Source: Linanthus parryae (lineage: Eukaryota; Streptophyta; Magnoliopsida; Ericales; Polemoniaceae). Taken from it: 64,000 nucleotides of DNA. The translations under genes were made by a program, and so were the position numbers. The stretch covers positions 5,977,501 to 6,041,500 of the forward strand of contig JALGPY010000005.1 in NCBI GenBank assembly GCA_023055425.1, given 5' to 3'. Under the pieces are notes generated by a model. The model worked only from the letters and a program-made list of their open reading frames with translations. It had not been told where the DNA came from and made no database searches. Of the stretch, positions 34,396-45,479 are shown piece after piece (within the stretch, counting starts at the first letter, position 1; every line of letters starts with the position of its first letter).

Positions 34396-35021
34396 TGTGC
34401 AAAAGAGATTCCGGCAGGGAGACCTCCGTGTACACCGTACGTAGTGGATCAGGGATCGCACAGGAAGAGTAGGGGTGTGTGTAGGGAGAGAGTAAGTCAG
34501 TAGCAATGTCTGAGAGAGAGACAGAGGTTTGGCAGAGCTTCCGCGTATGGCAGTGTGTCCTCCTTTGTATGGAAAGGTTAACGATCTATATATACTGGAG
34601 AACATGACCGTTGTAGTGTGGTTAATGCGCCCATTGATGGCGGCTTAATTAGCTTAACCATAACGGCACGTTCGTCCGAGTATATAGGAACCGTTAGAGC
34701 ACGTGGTGCGCGAATACCGGAACCGTTACGAGGTTGACCGGGTTTGACCGGATTGACCGGATCTAGGGAGCTCGTGCCATAGATCTCTCAAAACAGTTAC
34801 TAAAGGTCGCGTGCGGGCTTGGCTCGCACGCGACAGGGCTTACTCTAGCCTCCAAACCACTAAGTCCCTACAGGTCCCGTGCAGTGGTATGCGAGGGCTC
34901 TGTCTCGCAGCCCCCACATGGATCAGCTCGACTGGTGATCCAGTGTGTGTGGAGCACAATATGGTGTGCTGGATGGTTGCCACGTGGCCAAGATCTGTCG
35001 TGTCAGAAAGCAGTATCTACA
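34396..35021 (-). repeat. 5' LTR of the Tat-type element
   Basis: A 626-bp partner of 19622-20247, TG...CA, followed by the ACAGT duplication at 35022-35026. On the minus strand it has a TATA-like stretch (TATATATAGATCG near 34596-34584) that could start the genomic RNA. A short open frame (from 34605) runs through the leader into gag. Confidence 0.93.
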
Positions 35022-37853
35022 ACAGTCTATTAGCATTTACCCTCTACATGAGGTTGTACGCAAGAATGCAAATGGTGATGCGGGTCATGCAAGCTAACTT
35101 GACCAAAATGCCCCGATACTTTGAAACTGTCCAGTACAGTCCCTGACTGTGTCTGGACCCCAAATTACACCCATACTGGCCCAAAACCATCCAATAATGA
35201 CTCTTAACTCTCCCATATGAACTTAGCATTGAAATCCACAACTTCCAGTAAATTACACTTAGGCCCTTAAAGTTTGCTAAAATTACAAAAAGACCCCCAC
35301 CATTGATTTGATAACTCTCGAGTCAAATACTTCCTTCTTGAGACTTAAAATATCCTTCTAAGTCAGGTTGTTGGTCTCAAAGCATTAACCTAGTCTCAAG
35401 TAGTTCAAGTGTGAAGTTTTAATTAAATGCACATAGGCCCCCGAAGTTTAGTAAAACTGCAAAAAGAGCCCAACATTTGACTTGGTCAACACTAGCCCAG
35501 AATTACATAGAAGTACTCCAAATACGCATACAAGACATGCTGACAAACTCCAAGTTACTAAACGAATCTCAATTCAAAGCTTAAGTGAAATTACTATTTT
35601 ACCCCTCCTATACAGTTCAGTCAAACTAGGGTTTTCGAAAAGTCAAACTTGGTCAAACTTGATATTTAGACTCAAAATATGAATACGAACAAGTTTCGTG
35701 AAGAACGCTAAGGCCATAAATGTCATTTAGAGTGAGAAAATTGAAAGTCAAAGATAGAGTGAAATCATCTCAACTAGTCAACTTTGGAGCTGATTTGTGG
35801 TAAAATGAGGGAGATTTTAGGAAATATGAAGGTGGGGTATTGAAGATGGTATTCCAAGCTTTCCAGAACATATTTGAACTCCTAGAAACTCTAAGTATTC
35901 AAAGAGATATCGCTACTCAAAGTTGGACAAAAATTCCGATTCAATACTTAGAAAAATTCAATAGTGCTTTATGAGTTCAAACTAGCAACTTTAGGCTCGT
36001 TTTGTGAGAAATCCGTTATAAATATGAAGATGACCCAGAGACGATGAAATGAAGTATTATGTGCCATCTTCACAGAGAAGAAAGAAAAACAAGATTTCAT
36101 TTAGATGTGAGGAAGTTATAGATGTCAGAAAATGGGTACTTCAACATAGTTCTATACTTAGAAAAATTTCAGTGTTTAACGGTTCAAAAACACATCAAAC
36201 CAGCCCACTTTAAGGCCAAATTTAGATGGGTTAGACTTGGAATCAAACAAACAAATCTGAATGAGAGTTATAGAGCTATGTCTAGGCTTTCCAGAAAGAT
36301 AAGAACCATCAAAAACGGATTAAAAACGAGAAAGATACAAGAGTCCAAAGTTGATGAAAAAACTAGGATTTCAACACTTAGAAAAAAAATTCTGCACTTG
36401 GACAGATTCAACAACACAAAATGCAGCGACTTCAAATCGATTTTTAGGTGGTTTAGAGACCGAATTTGACAAAATTTAAAACACGAAAGTTGTAGCCAAT
36501 TGTCTGAGGTTTCCAGAAAGTCCAAGATCACTCAAAACGGATAAAAAACGAGAGAGATACGAGCATTTGAACAGGGTCGGTTTTGTGCCAAAACTCGAGA
36601 ACTCCAAGAACACATTACAACTACCATCACAAACCTAGCATGTTTGGACTGATTTTTAGGCAACTTAGAGAGGAAATCACAGCATCCAACCTATACCATG
36701 TTAAATAACAATGCCCAGGGTTTCCAACAAGCCAAAGATCGCTCCAAACGGATCAAAAACGAGGGAGTTATAGTCTCCTAAATCCAACCCAAAAACATGC
36801 CGAAAAACGCCTAGTAATGAATTCAAAACCGAATCAAACGATGACCTCGGTTGATATGCAGGGTCTAGAGCTGTTCTAAATGTTCTAAGGATCATTTTGG
36901 CGCAAGAAAATCGAAAAACGGTGAAGAAATGAGGAAGAAACGAAGGTTTAACCTTCACCATGTCGTTCATGGCCATTTCCGGCGATACATTAGAATCCGG
37001 CGACCATTCAACTCTCTGTCCGGCGTTTACTTCATGATTTGAACCTGCTAACAACTTATTAATCAACTATAGACCTCAGATAGTGATCATGAATTCTTAA
37101 AACCACCAAAACACAAGCTTACCGAGCACTTCCCCGAAGAACCCCGACGGCAACGTACCCAATCTCCGGCGAATTCAATTCCTTCGATTCAGCGCACAAA
37201 ATTGGTGTCTATGGCTTCGCCTTGATCTCAAGAACAAGGAAATGGGTGTTAATTTTGATGGGTTGCAACGAGGAGGGAGAAATCAACAAAAAACCGAACT
37301 AGGGTTCTTACCTTTGAATTGGGTTTTCTCTCTCGTTTCTCCATGGAATCCTAAATTGATTGGGGCGTTTTAATCCTTGTGGTGAGGGCTACTCGGGGTT
37401 GTAGCAGGTCTGGAGTTGGTGGCTGTTTGGTGGTAGTTCCTTGGTTGAGGTGGTCGTGTTCTTGGTGGTTGAGAGGAAGAGGGGAAAAAAAAACCAGATA
37501 ATGTGAAGATGATGTAATTTTCTGCTGAGAGATGATGAATAGAGATGTTGGGTGTTGCCAACTTATAGAATTTGTGTCAAAACACTTGGGACAAGTGTCC
37601 ATCATGCATAGGGGTAAGAAGTGTAGTTTTACAAACTTTAGTGTATAAACTAGAATTAGATGTTCTACTTAATTTCAAAGAATTGCACAACCACCCCCAA
37701 TATTTCTAGTGCCTCAAAATCATTCTAACAACTTCCGAATATCGCCAACACTCCGAAATTCTAACTTTTAAAGCCGTGCAATACTATTTACAAATTCGTC
37801 CCCAAAGTCTTGATATTGCACTTAGAGCTCGCTTGAGAAATAGGAGTGTTACA

Positions 37854-39065
37854 GTAAGCAAGAGGTTTTTGGGTTCAAAGAGAAATTTCTCTCCACAGCT
37901 GGGAAAGAGGTACTAATCAAAGCAATTATTCAAGCTATTCCGAGTTATACAATGTCTTTTTCCTATTACCTCTATCGCTTTGTGGAAAAATTGGGAGTCT
38001 TGTTCGTGACTTTTGTGGAACCGTAAAGATGGTCGGGTATTTGTTTGCTAGCTTGGGATCGGTTAAAGTGCCCGAAAAATAAGGGTGGTATAGGCTTCCG
38101 TGACTTTCATGATTTTAACCTTGTGCTGTTGGCAAAACAAGGTTGGCGAGTTATTACCAAGCTAGATTCTCTCCTGACTAAGGTACTAAAGGCGAAATAC
38201 TTCTCAAGCACGAAATTCCTAGAGGCTCAGAATGGTAATAATCCATTGCAAGTGTGGCGTGCTATCTTGGCGGGTCGAGAAATATTTAGTACATGACGGC
38301 ACTTCCATTAGTGTGTTTAACAGCGCTGGATTCCAAGACCGCATAGCTTTAAGTTATGCACATCGAATCAAGCTAATTCTCAAATTCGGGTTTGTGACCT
38401 TATTGATAAAGCCACCAATCAATGGTGCATGGGGAGAGTTGAAGCTATACTTAACCCCGTCGATGTTCAATTGGTAAAGCAAATCATCCTTCCTGCCACT
38501 CGGCAGAAGGATTCGTGGTCATGGTTTTTTGATAGAGATGGATGATATACTGTTCCTTCTGGCTATCATGTGGCGGCTAATATGCATGTAGGAGTCCAAG
38601 GTGAATCTTCAAATCCTATCAATTTTTTCGTTCAAGGAGCTTTGGGGTTCAAAAGCCCATAGCAGAGCTAAGTTCACTGTTTGGTGTGCGATTCATGGCG
38701 CACTCCCCACATCAGCTAATCTCGCTAGAAGATTCGTACCGGTCTCTACGGTTTTCTCATGGTGCGATAAAGCGGTGGAAACAGAAACAAACCTGTTCTT
38801 CCGGTGCAAAAAAATGAAGGACGTTTTGTCTCGTGTGCTCGGTGAGTACCCTGACCACGGCAATTATGGAGGTTTCAAGGAATAGTTTCAAGAAGCTTTG
38901 GTAAGTTCGTCGACTGAGGTAAGGTCCAAGATTGTGATGACGATTGGATGGTTTGGCTGACACCAAAACTTGAGAACTTTTTAGAGCAAGTTTACCTATA
39001 CTGATGTCATGGCAAAACACATCCAAGCCGCTGTGTACGAAGTCTCGGAAGTTGTTGCTAGATAG
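37854..39065 (+). mobile_element. Degenerate LINE, right part
   Basis: Continuation of the LINE interrupted at 18228. Recognisable blocks are the RT thumb/connection (KNKGGIGFRDFHDFNLVLLA and LLAKQGWRVITKLDSLL, 38045-38200) and the zinc-binding region near the ORF2 end (AKFTVWCAIHGALPTSANLA, then the C-x-x-C-like ETNLFFRCKKMKDVL, 38640-38830). The frame is broken repeatedly. No RNase H or poly-A is seen before similarity fades near 39065. Confidence 0.75.
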
Positions 39066-40360
39066 AGTTCTAGAGAGAGAAAAAAACTCTATCTTAACTC
39101 GCATGCATAAAAAATTTGATTGCAAATCGATTATTTTACTAACCATTGTTACTATTAACAAATGTCTTTCTTATTTAAACACGTGTTTTTTTCAACATGC
39201 GTTTCTACAACATGTAATGACATGAAATTTATATTTTTAATTTCACGCTGTATAAGTTATTTTATTTTATACTATTAACTACCTAGTACGATAATATATC
39301 ATCTTCTGATTGTTGTCTTTGGTGCAGAAGATGAAGCAACAGACTTATTAGTAGGATGAGCATCGCGTTTTGTGGCCAGGACATATGCTGATCTGTCTTT
39401 GACTGTTGTAGTCTTTCTGGTATCCCTTGAAACATACAGTCAATAAGATTAGAGAAATAAGTCAATACAACTTCAATCACACGGGTGACCTTATTTAGTC
39501 TAGGGTATGCAATTATTACGGGTGTGGAAATCTCAAGAACTGAAGCAAATAATCTGGGCCAATGCAAAGAAGTAGGTAACAAAAAAGAAGAAACACAGTC
39601 CAAAGAATACGTGAGGGACATAAGAGATGCCGCCACTCACCACAGGGATAAATTGTCATAAATTAACAAATGCGGTGCCTCTGAACAATAAGCAATAGCA
39701 AAATCGATTATTCGACATTTAACTTTTCAGCATCTTGTTTTCCACTGATTATTTCGGGGGCTCATCATTTCAAGAAACACTCCAAGAAAAAAAATACATG
39801 TCTCCACCATATTTTCTCCAATTTCTCTAGTCCATGGTTTTGACATTAGTTACCCGGACTTTGAAGTGAAAATTTCCGTTTACTACAGATGCATCAACCA
39901 TAAATCATGTGGCTTATTAGTCTAAATGCGAGTTCGGAGCGAAATTACCAACCATAGATTATTACTTAACATTTCTGAAAGAGGACTCAGTAAAACAACC
40001 GAAAACCCCCAAGCTTTTGAAAGAGACACAATTTATCCCTATTTAGACAGCCACCCTAGCTGTCATTTGGGCACCGCCCAAGTCATAATAGAAGGGTAAG
40101 TTCGGTACACATCGGCCTTGTAATGGGAGAGGGCCAGTGCATAGTGTTCACATTTGCAGCTTAGCATAAATTTGTCTCAATGATATTGATGTCAATCATT
40201 GATTCCTCAGGTTGTTTAGTTGTTGATTTTGATTAACTTAATGCGTTTCTTAGGTGGTATAGGGGATTATGTTCATCACGAGGACCCTTATGTGTTGGGA
40301 AACACAGTTGAACACAACGTTATGTACCTTTGAATTTTTAATGCTATTCTATTCTTTTAG
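39066..40360. other. Non-coding stretch
   Basis: AT-rich sequence with no recognisable gene. A minus-strand open frame at 39283-39636 (Leu/Ser-rich, start MAASLMSLTYSLDC) has no domain I recognise and no promoter-like context, and I do not call it a gene. Confidence 0.4.
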
Positions 40361-40369
40361 GTGTATGAA

Positions 40370-40850
40370 CAGTTGTTAAGTTCAACTATATGTTCAAGTT
40401 TCTGATGCTGCTCCCCTTGCTGTTCTGCCCCCTGAAGATGTCCTGGCTCTCCCAGTTTCTGGTGGTGATGTTGGTTTGCAGGTTTTTTGAATCCCCTCCT
40501 CTAGGCTCTTTCAAAATTGAGAGTGTGGCTCCTTCTGCTTCAGTGATGCCTTCAGATCCCAGTGATGAGCTCTCCAAGGCAATTTTTCCCTTTATTGACG
40601 CCTAGTTGCTCAGCTTTGCTATTTATGTACCTATCTTTGGATATTTGGCTATTTTGTGTCGCAGTTTGTGTAGCAGTATGTGTCTATCTCTAGTTGTTGC
40701 TTTTGTTGTTAGGGTTGGTTGCTACTTTGCTCCCTCTTGGGAGGTCTTTTGCTTGCGCCCTGTTTTGGCTGCATTGTTTTGTTGTTGGTCTATCTATTTT
40801 ACCTCTCTTGATCTATTAATATGATGTTCTCTTTGGCGGAAAAAAAATAT
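40370..40850 (+). mobile_element. Probable LINE 3' fragment
   Basis: A block of T/G-rich sequence ends ...CTCTTTGGCGGAAAAAAAA near 40850, the style of plant LINE 3' UTRs with a poly-A tail. Upstream, a broken frame reads PLAVLPPEDVLALPVSGGDV, which resembles low-complexity transposon protein and not a conserved domain. Confidence 0.35.
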
Positions 40851-41140
40851 CTACTTTTATAAACGGAAACAACGTAGTTCCAACTCGAGCAAAGTTATCT
40901 GAATTTGGTAGAGACCCACAGTCTTTTTTTCGCTTATTTATACCTACTTCATACAGTGAAGTCGATTGTTTTTCTTACATCTCTAATGGTTTGTTTGAAA
41001 TACTTATCTATTTTTGTCACTACATTCGTAGTACTCAGTTATAATATTCTTGTTTCTCAAAAAAAAGTTATAATATTCTTGAAAAACTATAATTATATTG
41101 TCATAATATTTTTTATGGTAAAAATACTGTCATAATTTTT

Positions 41141-41632
41141 TTTTTTTTGAAGGAAATCCATTAGATTGAGCAGAATGGGTTTCAAAGCGTCCAACATCTT
41201 AAAAAATTACATCAACGGCCCAGTTCAGAGGAGAATCAAACCAAGACTGAGCCTCAGAGACAGTAAGCCCAACCCGGGCAAGCCTATCCGCTAAGTTATT
41301 CAGCTGTCGTGGTACATGAACCACCACATGTTCTTTCGTTTCCCCGAGGAGAGCTGTACAGCTTTCAATACTCCTCTTGGTCTCTGTAACATATGTGGAC
41401 TTTTCTCTCTCCATTCATTTCTCATCTCTCTAGCTAGAGAGAGTGAGCCTGTTTTGATCCAGATCTGAGAGAACGTCATGTCCGTTGCAAACTTGATACT
41501 GTGAAGCAAAGCTTCCGCTTCTGCTGCTTTTGCTGATAGTGAGAACGAAATCTGCTTTGCTTGCCCGGCGATGAAGACTCCGGCTGTGGTTCTGATAACA
41601 GTTCCACTCGACGCCTTTCTCCTTTCGGGGTT
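41141..41632 (-). mobile_element. 5'-truncated LINE: RNase H domain and tail, with target duplication
   Basis: The minus strand encodes an RNase H remnant in two frames: SAKAAEAEALLHSIKFATDM (about 41550-41480), then after a frameshift VHVPRQLNNLADRLARVGL (about 41315-41250). The 3' end finishes with an A-run (T-run on plus, 41136-41148). It is flanked by an almost perfect 16-bp duplication, TACTGTCATAATTTTT at 41125-41140 and TACTGCCATAATTTTT at 41633-41648, the mark of target-primed reverse transcription. Confidence 0.82.
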
Positions 41633-41649
41633 TACTGCCATAATTTTTG

Positions 41650-42565
41650 ATATAGTTTACATGTCATCTATTTTCAAAATGTAGCACGATTATAACTGTT
41701 CTTTTCTGTATGAAAAAATGTCTGCTATATGTTTCTAAACATTTAAAAAAAAATGTCTACAATATATAATTACTTTAATCTAACTATCTAAAAGCATAAT
41801 GTTCCAAAGCAAGAGCGGACCTACCCCTGACCTGGGTGGGCCTAGGCCCTCCCTCACTTTCAAAAATCTACTACTATTGTCCTGAATTTTGTATAATATC
41901 TATTATAAGACCCCCTTAATATTACTAAAATAACCCCCAGCATATAAAAGTGTCACCCTTAGACACATAATCACAATAAATTTGATGTCAACATTCATTG
42001 ATTTGTTGGTAATGTACTCAACTATGGTAAGTTATCCATTTCTAGCATTTTAGCAAATTGGCGTTCCAAATTTGGATTGAATTGTTATGGTGATGTGACG
42101 AAAACTTATTATGATAATGTGACGATAACTGCTCTAGAAAGTTTTTGAGTTTCATTTGAAAGGGAATTGCTCGCGTATATTGATTTTATGATGATGAAGC
42201 TATGTTTTATGAATTTTTAGCTGTTTTTTCACAGGCATAAACTCAGTAGAAAATTGTACCGCAAAATGTTATTACATTTGAACGGTTTGTAATTTTTCAC
42301 TAAAATAAAATTACAATCCACTTTAATTGTTAAGTGTGACCCCTGAGAGAAAATCCTGCGTCTGCCTCTGCCCGGTTCCCTTTTTATTTTTTTTAAATGT
42401 TCCAAGTTATTGGTTTATGTTTCCTATACTATTTTTAAATTATCTATTCAGATTTCCTATAAATATGGAAGACATTAATTTTACCTAATAAACATTACTC
42501 TCTTATTAGGATTCTTTAATATTTTTCTTGAGAAGAGGGTTCTTTAATGTTCTTTAATGTTTGCA
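41650..42565. other. Non-coding stretch with a transposon-like block
   Basis: From about 41812 (GCGGACCTACCCCTGACC) to 42372 (GACCCCTGAGAGAAAATCC...TCTGCC) the sequence resembles a non-autonomous DNA transposon or repeat, but I could not define matching termini or a target duplication. No gene is seen. Confidence 0.3.
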
Positions 42566-42566
42566 G

Positions 42567-42650
42567 CTATGCTGATAGCTCAAGTGGTAGAGCGTTGGAA
42601 GGCCCGTGCATGAGCTCTCGGATTCAAACCCGATGGACGACATAACAATT
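42567..42650 (+). mobile_element. tRNA-derived SINE-like sequence, second copy
   Basis: A-box TAGCTCAAGTGG at 42576-42587 and B-box-like GATTCAAACCC at 42621-42631. The intervening words match the copy at 88-190 (TTGGAAGGCCCGTGCATGAG against TTGAAAGCCCCTACATGAC). A short A-rich tail follows. It does not fold as a canonical tRNA. Confidence 0.5.
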
Positions 42651-43210
42651 GCTAAAAAATGTTTAAAAAGTAAGAGATAAACATACTCTACCTACTACAA
42701 AATTCTAAGAGGATTCCTCATTTTAAAAAACTAGTTCATATCCAACAAAAATACGACAATTCTCTAAATTGTAATGGATGAAATTGGCTTGGTTTGGGAA
42801 AGATTAAATATTGGATCAATTAATTACCAATAATCTGACGACAACATGAGGTTTCGCGGGGACCGACCCGGATCCGGCCATGGCTGACCCGGATCTGGTT
42901 GGAAGAAACATCTCCCGTTTACCATTTTTTAGCACACGTGTCATTTTTTGGTTGGTTAATGTGCGTGTCTACCCGATCCGGTTAGACTATACTCGGGTCC
43001 GTTTAAGTAGTTGAAAAAAAACATTTTAAAAAGAATCCGGATCCGGATTTTAAAGTACCCGGATCCAGGTAACTCAAAAAATCATGAAATCTATCAATCT
43101 TTTGTTAAACGAGGCAGATTAATTATCGAAGTTTAATTAAGTAAGCAAATAATTCAACTTTTCCAAACAAGGTCATTGTCTTACAGTGCATAACCCGTGC
43201 CCGAGGGCAC
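42651..43210. other. Non-coding stretch with repeated CCGGATCCGG words
   Basis: Several copies of ACCCGGATCCGG-like words occur between 42865 and 43072 on both sides of an otherwise plain AT-rich region. I see no gene and no defined element boundary. Confidence 0.35.
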
Positions 43211-43226
43211 GACTCCAGAGAAGAAG

Positions 43227-44259
43227 CAGGGCCGTCTCAAGAGTTTCGGAGGCCTTAGGCAAATTTCTCAAAGGAGGCCTTGATGCATATTATAGTACTA
43301 GATTTTAATTTTTTTTTTGGCTTTCTTAGATGTAAACATATTCATCAAAGTTAAAAGATTTTTTTTTTAACATGTTCTTCTCATGACGTAGGATCTAGTT
43401 AGTCGTAAAAGTATTTCATAACCAAATTCACATTTTCTAGTTGACATGATGAAAAAACATAATAAAAAAATAAGACAATAATGTAAAAGTAACAATAAAA
43501 TATTTTAAAAGTATTAAAACAGTGTGACGTACAAGAAAATTAAAGAGGAACAAATGAACTGAAAAGGAATTTGTTTAAATTTTTTGAAATATCGAACTTG
43601 GAAAATAGAGTGTAGATTGTTGAACCCACCATCTTCAGTTTGGAGATACCCAATTAAACAGAACAAATTGAAGATGATTGGTTTTTTTTAAGAAAAAACA
43701 ACGTTAAAATAAAAAGGAGAAAAAATCGAATATATAGATGTTTTTTTTTTGAGTCGTATAGATGTTTTTTTTAGGTGTGAATGTATAGATGTTTACCCCG
43801 CGGTAATTAAAAAAAGATTTAAAAAAAGGTTGAATTCTCTACCAAAGCATATGCTTTTAAGATCGGGAAGGTCAAATTATTTTTGTCAATTTCTTGCGTA
43901 TTAATTTCAACAACTATTTCCTAAATAATCTCCCATAATAAACCACGTTCACATTATCTCCTATTTTATCTCCATGTCTATCCTTAACAAACTTTTTTTT
44001 TTAAGAATCAACAAACTATTCTCTCACACTAAAATCACCCTTATTTATCTCCTAAATTTCCTCTAGTAATATCTAATAAATTCTGTAAATATTCTATTCA
44101 CTTATGTTTTTCGTCCGTGTTTCCTAATACAACTAATTCTCCTAACTTAAATGAATATATACAAAACTAATTATAACTAATCCCTCCTAAAAATGAGGCC
44201 TTCCAAAATGCGAGGCCTTAGGCACTCGCCTAAGTTGCCTAGCATTGAGGCCGGCCCTG
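43227..44259. mobile_element. Non-autonomous hAT-like transposon, 1033 bp
   Basis: The ends are imperfect terminal inverted repeats: CAGGGCCGTCTCAAG at the left, and a right end whose complement begins CAGGGCCGGCCTCAA. An exact 8-bp duplication AGAAGAAG flanks it (43219-43226 and 44260-44267). The sub-terminal words GAGGCCTTAGGC also face each other. CAGGG termini with 8-bp duplications fit the hAT superfamily. The interior is AT-rich with no transposase, so it would need transposase in trans. Confidence 0.85.
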
Positions 44260-44461
44260 AGAAGAAGATTTATCTTGAAAATGTTTTATAATTTTTATTT
44301 TCTTATAAAGTGTTTGGTTTCAAGGATATGGTGAGTATAAGCTATTCCACATGTCTCATTTGGGAGATAGCTTATTTCCCATAGTCCATTGTTATATAGA
44401 TTATGAAGTATTTAGTTTTTTATAATATAGTAGGGATAAGCTTCCATATGTCATATTTTGG

Positions 44462-44805
44462 GGATGATTTATTCTCCATAACATCTTATTATGTAGATGG
44501 AGATAAGTTATTTCACATGTCACACTTTTAAAGCTATTTTATTTCCCATAACAACTTATTATTTAGATGTACGAGATAAACTTAATCTAGAAACGAGACA
44601 CTAAAAAAAAGAACTCTTAAGACTTTATTTTCTGGATGACTTATTCTCCATAATATCGTATTATGTAAATGGAGATAAGTTATTTCACATGTCACACTTT
44701 TAAAGATACTGTATTTTCCATAACAACTTATTATTTAGATGTACGAGATAAACTTAATCTAGAAACGAGACACTAAAAAAAAGAACTCTTAAGACTTTAT
44801 TTTCT
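44462..44805. repeat. 172-bp tandem duplication
   Basis: Two consecutive 172-base units (44462-44633 and 44634-44805), each starting GGATGA and containing GAGATAAGTTATTTCACATG and ACTTAATCTAGAAACGAGAC. The first seven bases of a third unit follow at 44806. Divergence is low, so the duplication is fairly recent. Both flanks are AT-rich non-coding DNA. Confidence 0.85.
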
Positions 44806-45479
44806 GGATGACTAGATTTTTTTTTTAGAAGTGATGACAATAAATCTCTGAAAAGATAGATAAACTTTCACTTTTTTCCGGGAATCTAATATGCGTAGTA
44901 AGCTATCATTTACTCTTTTTATTTGAAAAATGTATACAAAATCAAATTTTAAACAAAATATTCCTAATTTACCCATCAATTTAGGTTACCTACATGTTTT
45001 TCTTGAGAAAGGTTACCTACATATTTCAGAGACATTCAAACGGGCGGAAGATTTTACGATAGCATCTACTCTTCTATCGGTTTTCTATGTTTTCTACATG
45101 TTTGAGATATAAGTTTAATCTAAAGGTTAGATTTTAAGATTTGATTTTCATAAGGGCGTTGATAATTACAGCACAAAAAAAGACTAGTTACAACACAACT
45201 ACATTTTAAGAGATCACATTACCCCTGTAACTCTTTCTGTATTCATCAGGATTGTTTGACCACAATTACATTTTCTTTTCTCCTGTTTTTTTCTCTTTTC
45301 TTCCCCACCGTTTCTTCTCTCTAAATCCTTTCCACCAACCTTTAATCAGCGACAACCACCGGTCAACTACCACAATCACCGCCCGTCTTCGTCACCGCAA
45401 CCGCCGGATATCTATGATTCTCTCACCATCATCATATTTTCGCCATTGCTAGCCTGCTTGAATTGCTTAACTCTACTCC

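Larger units (their letters stand above)
19622..35021 (-). mobile_element. Complete 15.4-kb Tat-type Ty3/gypsy retrotransposon with antisense PMD gene
   Basis: Two 626-bp LTRs (19622-20247 and 34396-35021), each TG...CA, enclose the element; the 5-bp target duplication ACAGT is perfect (19617-19621 and 35022-35026). Sense strand is minus. Order from the 5' LTR: primer-binding site, gag-protease (34356-31744), pol (RT, RNase H, second RNase H, integrase; to about 28006), a ~54-bp tandem array (26560-27790), an antisense PMD gene (20928-25223), polypurine tract and 3' LTR. The second RNase H, the extra antisense ORF and the tandem array near the 3' end are hallmarks of the Tat lineage (Grande/Retand/Ogre relatives). 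By eye the LTRs differ at only two positions, so insertion is recent. Pol contains stops, so the copy is not autonomous. Confidence 0.92.
18233..37853 (-). mobile_element. Solo LTR of ~4.2 kb (Del/Tekay-like gypsy), split by a nested element
   Basis: On the minus strand the LTR starts TGTAACACTCCTATTTCTC (from 37853) and ends CCGGGTTGTTTCA (18233). It is flanked by a 5-bp duplication GTAAG at 18228-18232 and 37854-37858 and sits inside a LINE. Removing the nested element and one ACAGT leaves 1389 + 2827 = 4216 bp. No second LTR, primer-binding site or coding domain is seen, hence solo LTR, the usual product of LTR-LTR recombination. The size, the TGTAACACTCC start and the noncoding leader rich in CCACCAA words suggest the Del/Tekay chromovirus group. 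Degenerate ~220-bp internal repeats (AAAACGGATNAAAAACGAG words near 36310, 36535 and 36745) are visible. Confidence 0.75.
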
